In this document: piece after piece, positions 1 to 5,429 of the stretch
Numbering within the stretch: position 1 is the first letter of the stretch
How the letters are laid out: each line of letters starts with the position of its first letter
NCBI GenBank assembly: GCA_947479075.1
Contig: CANJZR010000260.1
Span: 1 to 5,919 of the forward strand
Length of the DNA: 5,919 nt
Direction: 5' to 3'
Source of the DNA: Planctomycetaceae bacterium
GTDB lineage: Bacteria > Planctomycetota > Planctomycetia > Planctomycetales > Planctomycetaceae
Position numbers and translations under genes: made by a program
The notes under the pieces: generated by a model
Told to the model about the DNA's origin: nothing
Seen by the model: only the letters and a program-made list of their open reading frames with translations
Database searches by the model: none

Positions 1-1125
1 ACTTATGCCGTCAGCACAGCAGCTGCCAATGAAGTCCGCTTCAGCACGCTCATGCAGGACCGGGCTCAGTTCGCCGGAGCTGTGGTCCATGTCGATGGGG
101 CTCGCATCCAGTCGACACTCGACGAGAACTTGGCCAGACAGGGCGTCCTCTTCGGCAGTTTGAACGACCTACTGCACACACACGGGCATCTCCTCCAGCC
201 GCATTTGATGACTCGTGGAACTGGGTCATCTCGTGACCGATTTGCCGCCTGGCACAATGCGTTCTGGACTGGCGGTACGGTGCTGTATGTTCCGCGTGGC
301 GTCGAGATCGAGGCCCCACTCTACAGCCTCATCGGCCTGCAGGGGGAGAACGTCGCCGACCTGTCGCATACCATCGTGATCCTCGAAGATGGGGCCAGCG
401 CGACACTCCTCGAAGAGACCGCTTCTGCGGACGCCAAGACGGGCGGACTCCACAACGGAGCCGTCGAACTGCTGGTCGGGGCGGGGGCTCGTCTGCGTTA
501 TGTCCAGCTGCAGAACTGGAACAGCAAGGTCCGCCATTTTGCCCATCAGGTCGGTCGTGTTGGCCGTGACGGGATGCTGCAGTGGACAGCAGGGGCTCTG
601 GGATCCCGGCTGCAGCACATTCACCAGCACGTTCATCTCGATGGCCGTGGAGCTAATGCTCAGGTCAATGGCGTCACCTTCGCCACCGATCGTCAGTTGC
701 TCTCGTACTACACGCAGCAGTCGCACAACGCTCCTGACACGCGATCCGACCTGCTCTACAAGGAAGTTCTTCGCGATCAATCCCGCATCGTCTGGCGCGG
801 CATGATCAAGGTCGCCAAGGACGCCCAGAAGACCGACGGTTATCAGCGCAATGACGCCCTGATGCTCAGCGAAGATGCCCGGGCCGATGCGATCCCCGGC
901 CTCGAAATCGAAGCAGATGATGTCCGCTGCACCCACGGAGCAACCACCGGCCGCGTCGACGACGAACAGCTGTTCTACGCGATGTGTCGCGGTCTGCCAC
1001 GGCATGAGGCCATGCACGTGATCGTAGAAGGCTTCTTCGCTGGCGTTTACGACCGCATCCCCGTGGAACTCGTGCGTGAGACTCTGGGGCAGGCAGTGCA
1101 GCGCAAGCTCGGTTTCGGTGTGTAA
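1..1125 (+). CDS. sufD: Fe-S cluster assembly protein SufD, 5'-truncated
   Basis: SufD is the scaffold-complex partner of SufB and SufC in the cytosolic SUF pathway for building Fe-S clusters. The reading frame is open to the left edge with no stop, so the 5' end is missing; 374 residues are visible, whereas the family is usually about 430-450. The internal Met at 52 is not a convincing start, because SufD homologues extend further upstream. Numbered from that Met, visible family features are LARQGV (28-32), the FWTGG..LYVPRGVE stretch (71-85), the beta-helix core, AQKTDGYQ (258-265), LEIEADDVRCTHGATTG (284-300) and the LFYAMCRG region (307-314). The CTHGAT motif (C293, H295; His codon 934-936) matches the conserved SufD Cys/His site reported as important for cluster assembly in E. 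coli. SufB carries EHEA-like residues there instead, which favours SufD. The gene ends in TAA and faces the AhpD-like gene 63 bp away. sufB and sufC are probably to the left, outside the window. Confidence 0.93.
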   Translation, partial: TYAVSTAAANEVRFSTLMQDRAQFAGAVVHVDGARIQSTLDENLARQGVLFGSLNDLLHTHGHLLQPHLMTRGTGSSRDRFAAWHNAFWTGGTVLYVPRGVEIEAPLYSLIGLQGENVADLSHTIVILEDGASATLLEETASADAKTGGLHNGAVELLVGAGARLRYVQLQNWNSKVRHFAHQVGRVGRDGMLQWTAGALGSRLQHIHQHVHLDGRGANAQVNGVTFATDRQLLSYYTQQSHNAPDTRSDLLYKEVLRDQSRIVWRGMIKVAKDAQKTDGYQRNDALMLSEDARADAIPGLEIEADDVRCTHGATTGRVDDEQLFYAMCRGLPRHEAMHVIVEGFFAGVYDRIPVELVRETLGQAVQRKLGFGV

Positions 1126-1188
1126 TCGGCGAAACTTCGGGCAAGCCCGATCGCTAGCGCGACTACGCGGCGACGATTCTCGGGATGC
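1126..1188. other. Convergent intergenic gap with two small hairpins
   Basis: This is the 63-bp space between two converging stop codons. It holds a small hairpin TCGGG-CAAG-CCCGA at 1137-1150, followed directly by TCGC-TAGC-GCGA at 1151-1162. The stems are only 4-5 bp and neither is followed by a T-run on either strand, so a terminator role is possible but not supported strongly. Confidence 0.3.
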
Positions 1189-1812
1189 TCAGCACTCAGC
1201 CGCGTTCAAAAACTGACACCCGGCGTACATGGTCGACGCACACTGGATACATTCCAGAATCTGGTCGTCGCTGAGTCCGAGAGCCCGGGATTTGTCGACG
1301 TGCCCGCTGGTGCAAGGTTTACAGGCGTTGATATCGCTGACCGCGATGTTAATCAGCTCGACCAGCTTTTGATCGAGCGAAACCGAGGTAAAGGTGTGAG
1401 CCCGTAGCCCCACGCCCATCCCCTCGAACAGCCCGCTGCCGCTCAGGTCGCGGAATTTGAAAAACGTGTTGTAACAGTAGTTCGTCGCAGCTACGGCCAT
1501 CGCCTCGGCCACTTCCGTCTGCGTCCAGCCGAGGGAGACCGCCCGAGCCTGAAAGAACTGCACCCAAGCCGGACACTTCGAGTGGCAGGCGACGACCAGT
1601 GCGATGATGGCCCGCGTCTTCTCGTCGAGTGCCCCTGACGAGTACACGAACTTCTTGAAGTTCATGTAGAAGTCCTTTAGGAAGGACTCGACATTCCCGT
1701 AGACCAGGAACATCGCAGGCAGATCTCCGCCGAACATTTCCTGAATGCGGCCATAGGTCTGAGCCACAGACTCAGGAGCGGAAGCTGGTTCGACCGGGTT
1801 CAGAAATGCCAT
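1189..1812 (-). CDS. AhpD-like carboxymuconolactone decarboxylase family protein, two-domain
   Basis: This 207-residue protein contains two tandem all-helical CMD/AhpD-type units. The second (about 145-200) carries E152-X11-C164-X2-C167-X3-H171, which is exactly the spacing of the catalytic Glu, redox CxxC and His of AhpD, the alkylhydroperoxidase partner that reduces AhpC in Mycobacterium. The first (about 57-115) has the aligned Glu64 and Cys76, but the motif has decayed to CHSKC (C76-X3-C80) with Trp in place of the His, so it is probably structural. The protein has nine cysteines, including a further CIQC at 188-191 and a C-terminal Cys207. The ATG at 1812 is preceded by a weak GAGAG (1821-1825) eight bases away. 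A poor candidate promoter (TTGGCT 1856-1861, 17-bp spacer, TGATAC 1833-1838) lies between the gene and the upstream repeat. The peroxiredoxin gene is the next gene upstream on the same strand, which supports a thiol-redox role. The family assignment is firm; the exact substrate is not known. Confidence 0.88.
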   Translation of the reverse strand: MAFLNPVEPASAPESVAQTYGRIQEMFGGDLPAMFLVYGNVESFLKDFYMNFKKFVYSSGALDEKTRAIIALVVACHSKCPAWVQFFQARAVSLGWTQTEVAEAMAVAATNYCYNTFFKFRDLSGSGLFEGMGVGLRAHTFTSVSLDQKLVELINIAVSDINACKPCTSGHVDKSRALGLSDDQILECIQCASTMYAGCQFLNAAEC

Positions 1813-1863
1813 AGTTCAAGCTCTCGTGGGTTGTATCAATGATTGCGAGAAGTTCAGCCAATC

Positions 1864-2066
1864 CACCAACCCGAAGCGTCAGCGAGGGCGAGCGGCCACT
1901 GGCGATGATCTGTTGGGAGATGCTGGATTGAGCGGGACATCCGTCTGGACGGGACCGCGATGTGTCACGCAGTCTGAATAGCAGCTCGGGACAGACAGGA
2001 ATGTCTGTCCTACTGGTGAGAGAAGGCCTTCGTGCGACGCGCCCTCGCTGACGCTTCGGGTTGGTG
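1864..2066. repeat. MITE-like element with perfect 27-bp terminal inverted repeats
   Basis: Positions 1864-1890 and 2040-2066 are perfect reverse complements over 27 bp (core CGAAGCGTCAGCGAGGG on the left arm). They enclose 149 bp that contain the exact palindrome at 1989-2010 and, around 1934-1955, a degenerate relative. No transposase or convincing coding frame is present, and no obvious target-site duplication is visible at the outer edges. I recall peptides such as NPKRQRG and SLTLRVG, translated from these arms, recurring in short spurious hypothetical proteins of planctomycetes, which suggests a dispersed family; that is memory and was not checked here. The element sits between the peroxiredoxin terminator and the AhpD-like gene. 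The remaining bases of the 1813-2161 gap hold only the terminator and a small hairpin (2077-2091). Confidence 0.75.
1989..2010. repeat. 22-nt palindrome, copy 1 (GGAA loop)
   Basis: Perfect 9-bp arms GGACAGACA and TGTCTGTCC flank a GGAA tetraloop (GNRA type) on the plus strand. The reverse complement of the whole 22 nt occurs exactly at 5130-5151. It lies inside the 1864-2066 inverted-repeat element. Confidence 0.85.
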
Positions 2067-2099
2067 AGGCGAAGGACACTTTCAGAAAGTGGCCCGATT

Positions 2100-2132
2100 A
2101 ACAACAACGGGGGGCAAGTCGGCCCCCCGTTG
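2100..2132 (-). terminator. Rho-independent terminator of the peroxiredoxin gene
   Basis: An 11-bp perfect GC-rich stem (2105-2115 with 2122-2132, core ACGGGGGGC) has a 6-nt loop. Read on the minus strand it lies 30 nt after the peroxiredoxin stop codon and is followed by TTGTTAA, a short but U-rich tail. Read on the plus strand there is no good T-run directly after it, so it is assigned to leftward transcription. A second small hairpin (CACTTT-CAG-AAAGTG, 2077-2091) follows. The terminator implies that the AhpD-like gene downstream is at least partly transcribed from another promoter. Confidence 0.75.
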
Positions 2133-2161
2133 AGTCGTTCTTTGGGCGAATCCACCACCGA

Positions 2162-2704
2162 CTAGTTCAACGTCGCCTGGCCGGGTTTCCAGTTGCAGGG
2201 GCAGAGCTTGTCGGTCTGCAGGGCGTCGAGCACGCGAATCACTTCGTCCACGTTGCGACCAACACCCAGATCGTGAATCGCCAGCCAGCGGACGATGCCG
2301 TTCGGGTCGATCAGGAACACGCCGCGGTAAGCGATCCCGGCATCTTCCTTCAGCACGCCGTAATCGCGGCAGAGCTCGTGAGTCGTGTCGGCCAGCATCA
2401 GGTGCTTCAGCTGGGCCAGGTCCTTGTGCGAATCGCACCAGCCCTTGTGGGAGAAGACACTGTCAGTCGACGCGGTCAGGACTTCGCAATTGCGGTCCTG
2501 GAAGTCACCCACAGCCTTGTTGAACGACACGATCTCGGTCGGGCAGACGAACGTGAAGTCCAGGGGGTAGAAATAGAGGCAAACCCACTTGCCCTTGAAG
2601 TCTGACAGACTGACGTTCTTGAACTGTCCGTCGGTGCCATCCTTCGTGCGGTCATAGGCTTGGACGGAGAAACTCGGGGCTTGTTTGCCGACTTGCGCTC
2701 GCAT
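2162..2704 (-). CDS. Typical 2-Cys peroxiredoxin (AhpC/Prx1 class)
   Basis: This is a 180-residue cytosolic thiol peroxidase that reduces H2O2, organic hydroperoxides or peroxynitrite. The thioredoxin fold carries the peroxidatic motif PLDFTFVCP with Pro47, Thr51 and Cys54, the conserved catalytic Arg127 (AYRG), and a C-terminal resolving site LCPCNWKPG with Cys168. Cys170 is an additional cysteine where many homologues have VCPANW. The loop that holds GGLG in peroxide-sensitive eukaryotic Prx is short and lacks that motif, and there is no C-terminal YF helix, so resistance to hyperoxidation is expected. The frame extends upstream to an ATG at 2833, but MRAQVGKQAPSF at 2704 matches the family N-terminus, and a promoter (2773-2800) lies inside that extension, so 2704 is chosen. 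The Shine-Dalgarno is weak (AGAAAG-like). The AhpD-like gene downstream is a plausible reductant, although a terminator separates them. Confidence 0.95.
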   Translation of the reverse strand: MRAQVGKQAPSFSVQAYDRTKDGTDGQFKNVSLSDFKGKWVCLYFYPLDFTFVCPTEIVSFNKAVGDFQDRNCEVLTASTDSVFSHKGWCDSHKDLAQLKHLMLADTTHELCRDYGVLKEDAGIAYRGVFLIDPNGIVRWLAIHDLGVGRNVDEVIRVLDALQTDKLCPCNWKPGQATLN

Positions 2705-2772
2705 GGGGTCACTTTCTAAAACGCCCCCGATCGTGCGGCGACACGAGGGCTCTCTGATGGTTGTGAATCTGA

Positions 2773-2800
2773 AGTATAGTCCTGGGGCAGGGGGCTTCAA
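2773..2800 (-). promoter_or_regulatory. Sigma70-like promoter for the peroxiredoxin
   Basis: On the minus strand the -35 box is TTGAAG (2795-2800, 4 of 6 matches), followed by a 16-bp spacer and the -10 box TATACT (2773-2778, 5 of 6). Transcription would begin near 2766, giving a leader of about 60 nt before the ATG at 2704. No OxyR- or PerR-type operator was recognised by eye. Confidence 0.55.
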
Positions 2801-2894
2801 GGAGCCAAACTCTTCGTTCCCGAACTTCAGCAACGGTTCGCATTAAGTGCGACCAATCGCTTCATTCGCAGCCGGAACTCACTTGAGGCACCAG

Positions 2895-3818
2895 TCAGCG
2901 CGGCTGGCTTTCCGGACGCAGGTAGATGAAATTCTTCCCCAGCCGACCACCGTAGTTTCCTGCCGAAATTCGAATCAGACCGGGAGTGTCCTTGGCAGCT
3001 TCAATTGCTGCCTGGGTCGCTCGGGCCACGGTGTCGAGATCGTACCCGTTGATAATGATCTCACTAATTGAATTCACACCGGGAGGGACGCGGGACACAT
3101 CTCCCAGCTTTTCGCGGAGCGTCGGACAGAACGGGTGATTCGTGCTGGCAAAGAGGAATGAGTACGCGCTCCCCGCCTTAGACCCACTGCTCGCCACTCC
3201 ACCCGGAAACGGCAGGATCACCCCCGGCACGCTCTGAGCCCCGACCACCGATCGCTCCGCAGCTTCCACAGCGGCGTCGACCGACTCGCTGAAGAACCAG
3301 AGATTCCCCCCCATCAGACCATCACGGAATCCGAACCGGCGATCGATGACGAACTCGCCCATCATGATGGGCAGGACCCAGACCTTGCGGCCGTATCGCA
3401 CGTCCCGGAACTGGTGGCCGTCGCCAAACAGGGCAATCTTCCGCCCCAGCTTGAAGTAGCTTTCCGTGTCCTGCAGGCTGAAGCAGGCTGTTGTCGGGCA
3501 GGTCAGCACGTTCTGGCTGAGTCTGGCCAGCAGCACTTTCTCCAGCACCGCCTCGCGGTCCTTCTTGAATCGCGGAACATGAAACTGCACGATCGCCCCC
3601 GGCCGACCATCGGGCGTGGCGAAGGACTCATCCCCGCCGGGTCCGACATACCGGTCCAAGCCCGCTTCGCAGTCACACAGGATCGAGCTGCTGGCATTCC
3701 CGGTGGCTGCGTTGATTGCGTGGTCAAGCCATCGGCGATCACGGGCGGTGATCAACACTTCGGCATAGATGCTGCGAAACGCTTCGGCGTAGGTGTCTTC
3801 AATCTCAACGGTCGGCAC
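2895..3818 (-). CDS. fhcD: Formylmethanofuran:tetrahydromethanopterin formyltransferase (FhcD/Ftr)
   Basis: Ftr transfers the formyl group between methanofuran and tetrahydromethanopterin. In bacteria it is the FhcD subunit of the formyltransferase/hydrolase complex (FhcABCD), which converts formyl-H4MPT to formate during formaldehyde oxidation. The 307-residue length fits the family (about 300). Recognisable blocks are EIEDTYAEAF (5-14), TPDGRPG (68-74), LTCPTTACF (105-113), GRKVWVLPIMMGEF (143-156), FPGGVASSGSKAG (204-216) and SAGNYGGRLGK (285-295), covering both lobes of the protein. The start is GTG at 3818; no upstream in-frame start exists and the N-terminus aligns with the family there. 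A good AAGGAG sits 46 nt upstream, too far to serve this start, and no close strong ribosome site is visible. It lies 100 bp after the M24 peptidase on the same strand and may be co-transcribed with it. Its complex partners fhcA, fhcB and fhcC are absent from the window. Confidence 0.93.
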   Translation of the reverse strand: MPTVEIEDTYAEAFRSIYAEVLITARDRRWLDHAINAATGNASSSILCDCEAGLDRYVGPGGDESFATPDGRPGAIVQFHVPRFKKDREAVLEKVLLARLSQNVLTCPTTACFSLQDTESYFKLGRKIALFGDGHQFRDVRYGRKVWVLPIMMGEFVIDRRFGFRDGLMGGNLWFFSESVDAAVEAAERSVVGAQSVPGVILPFPGGVASSGSKAGSAYSFLFASTNHPFCPTLREKLGDVSRVPPGVNSISEIIINGYDLDTVARATQAAIEAAKDTPGLIRISAGNYGGRLGKNFIYLRPESQPR

Positions 3819-3918
3819 GGTCGGAATTCTTGTGTGAGAGACAGGGACAGGAGCGAGCCAGCTGCTCCTTCCGCAACATAACGACTCGCAGCAAAACAGT
3901 CAGCCGACCGCCCCGGTA

Positions 3919-5025
3919 CTACCAACTCATAATCGCTGAATCGAGCTCCTTCGGCACATGGGCCGAGAGGACCTCGCAGCCATCCTTGGTGATGAGCACG
4001 TCGTCCTCGATGCGAACACCGCCCCAGTCGGGCAGATAGATTCCTGGCTCGACCGTGACGATCATTCCCGGTTTCAGAATCGTTTCGCTGCCGGGGGCCA
4101 GTCGCGGCTGTTCGTGGATGTTGAGCCCGATGCCGTGGCCCAGGCTGTGACCGAACCGTTTGCCGAATCCTTGCTGAGAGATGTAGCTGCGGGCAATGTG
4201 GTCGATATCTCCACATTTGGCTCCCGGTCGGATTTGGGCGATGGCTCGCTTCTGGGCTTCGAGGACCGTGTTATAGACCTTGGCGAACTTTGCCGACGGC
4301 TTGCCGAAGACCAGCATGCGGGTCAAATCGGACTTGTAGTGCGAGGGCATCGTGCAGCCCCAGTCGACCAGGATCATCTCGGCTCCACCCACCTGGCGAT
4401 CACCTGGGCGGTAGTGTGGCAGTGCAGCCCGGTCCCCCGATGCAATGATGGCCGGGAACGACACACTTGCCGCCCCGATCTTACGCATCGCGTGTTCCAG
4501 TTCGTACGCGATATCCCGCTCAGTCTGATCAGCTCGCAAGGTCGCCCGCAGGAAGTCGAATCCGCGGCCAGCGATCATCACCGCCTGCCGTGTCTCGGCG
4601 ATCTCCTCGGCGTCCTTGATGGATCGCAGCTCGTTCTCGATCCGCATTGAAACCGGAACCAGCTCGACATTGCCCAGAACCGCTGCGAGGGCGTCGCGGG
4701 ACTCCAGCGTCATGATGTGACCCTCGACGCCCAGCCGCTTCACCTTGAGCGAACCGATCGCCTCGCCGCAGACCTGCGTCAGCCGCTGGTCGGTGCGGCG
4801 GATTACGGCATCGAGCCCGGGACACTCCTCGGCGATCTGGGTTTCGTAGCGACTGTCGCTGAGCAGGAACGCTTTCCCGCTCGCCACCAGCAGCCAGCTG
4901 CTGTCTCCCGAGAAACCCGTCAGCCACGACACGTTCGTTTCATCCGTCACCAGAAACGTATTGACCCCAGTGTCTTTGAGGAGCTTCCAGAAGCGGTCAC
5001 GTCGTGCGGCGTAGCGGGAGGACAT
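3919..5025 (-). CDS. M24 family Xaa-Pro aminopeptidase/dipeptidase-like metallopeptidase
   Basis: This is a 368-residue cytosolic 'pita-bread' peptidase predicted to cleave peptides at Xaa-Pro bonds using two metal ions. Residues 1 to about 133 form the creatinase N-terminal domain (TDETNVSWLTGFSG, 27-40). Residues from about 145 to 360 form the M24 catalytic domain with the complete ligand set: Asp221 (VDWG), Asp233 (SDLTR), His297 (GHGIG), Glu326 (VEPG) and Glu340 (RIED). The conserved catalytic histidines His204 (LPHY) and His304 (NIHE) are also present, so it should be active. The frame is open up to an ATG at 5205, but that extension would translate the 5089-5151 palindromes and resembles no peptidase; MSSRYAARRDRF at 5025 gives the family's usual length and N-terminus. 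A weak GGAA lies upstream of the ATG. Aminopeptidase P-like and PepQ-like members cannot be separated by eye, so no symbol is given. Confidence 0.92.
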   Translation of the reverse strand: MSSRYAARRDRFWKLLKDTGVNTFLVTDETNVSWLTGFSGDSSWLLVASGKAFLLSDSRYETQIAEECPGLDAVIRRTDQRLTQVCGEAIGSLKVKRLGVEGHIMTLESRDALAAVLGNVELVPVSMRIENELRSIKDAEEIAETRQAVMIAGRGFDFLRATLRADQTERDIAYELEHAMRKIGAASVSFPAIIASGDRAALPHYRPGDRQVGGAEMILVDWGCTMPSHYKSDLTRMLVFGKPSAKFAKVYNTVLEAQKRAIAQIRPGAKCGDIDHIARSYISQQGFGKRFGHSLGHGIGLNIHEQPRLAPGSETILKPGMIVTVEPGIYLPDWGGVRIEDDVLITKDGCEVLSAHVPKELDSAIMSW

Positions 5026-5088
5026 GGTGCAAGTTCCATCGGAGTACAGTGAGCCAGAGCGAGTTCGGAATTCGCCTTCCATCCAGGA

Positions 5089-5112
5089 AGAACAGCCAGG
5101 AATGTCTGTTCT
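5089..5112. repeat. Diverged palindrome copy (GGAA loop)
   Basis: Arms AGAACAGCCA (5089-5098) and TGTCTGTTCT (5103-5112) pair with one mismatch around a GGAA loop. The central AGGAATGTCTGT is shared with the copy at 1989-2010. The compensating outer changes (GGAC to GAAC on the left, GTCC to GTTC on the right) keep the stem paired. Confidence 0.7.
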
Positions 5113-5129
5113 ACAGTGGCTGATGAGTG

Positions 5130-5151
5130 GGACAGACATTCCTGTCTGTCC
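5130..5151. repeat. 22-nt palindrome, copy 2 (TTCC loop)
   Basis: The 9-bp arms GGACAGACA and TGTCTGTCC flank TTCC. This is the exact reverse complement of the copy at 1989-2010. It stands 17 bp from the diverged copy at 5089-5112, in opposite loop orientation, so the pair also forms a larger inverted repeat upstream of the peptidase gene. Confidence 0.85.
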
Positions 5152-5429
5152 GGAGTGGAGATGAATGATGAATTCGCCCGGGGGAGGCAATGGGGACGGT
5201 AACACATCACCCCAAGCGTGTCAGCCACTGTTCCGGTCCATGGGCCTTGCGATAGTGACTCTTAGAGCGGGCCGGAGAAGGTGTTTCGAGAACCGACAAT
5301 GGGGCGAGAATTCCGCGGGCCGGCAGGTTTTTTGGGCCGATGGGTTGGGCAATGTGAGCTAGGGTTTTGTACGGCGGGCTGCGCACCTGACTTGCGGGCC
5401 GCGACTGAACTCCGACTCGCGACGCGCTC

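Larger units (their letters stand above)
5026..5429. other. Divergent intergenic region with repeats
   Basis: This is about 400 bp between the starts of the leftward peptidase gene and the rightward zinc-ribbon gene, so it must hold both promoters. No box pair on either strand was convincing. The palindromic repeats occupy 5089-5151, and a 7-bp hairpin with one G-U pair lies at 5059-5075. From 5152 to 5429 I see no gene, tRNA or further clear repeat. An in-frame TGA at 5406-5408 closes the zinc-ribbon frame upstream of its ATG. Confidence 0.6.

Noticed and set aside
226..1017. Long minus-strand open frame (263 codons) opposite sufD
   Set aside because: It lies wholly inside the well-supported sufD frame, its translation shows no recognisable family, and long antisense frames are expected in GC-rich coding sequence.
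1772..2158. Minus-strand open frame (128 codons) across the 1864-2066 element, with NPKRQRG and SLTLRVG peptides
   Set aside because: Both peptides come from translating the two arms of the inverted repeat; it overlaps the terminator and the start of the AhpD-like gene and has no family resemblance.
3849..3869. Hairpin AGGAGC/GCTCCT between the peptidase and fhcD, considered as a terminator
   Set aside because: The stem is only 6 bp with a 9-nt loop and no T-run follows on the minus strand, so it gives no reason to split the two genes into separate transcripts.
3958..4650. Plus-strand open frame (230 codons) opposite the peptidase
   Set aside because: It is the antisense shadow of the M24 gene, which has a full metal-ligand set.
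1989..5151. The recurring palindromes considered as CRISPR repeats or attachment sites
   Set aside because: There are only scattered copies without regular spacing or unique spacers, and no cas, integrase or recombinase gene is present.
5246..5380. Candidate plus-strand promoter boxes (TTGCGA, TTGGGC) upstream of the zinc-ribbon gene
   Set aside because: No acceptable -10 hexamer occurs at 16-18 bp from either box.
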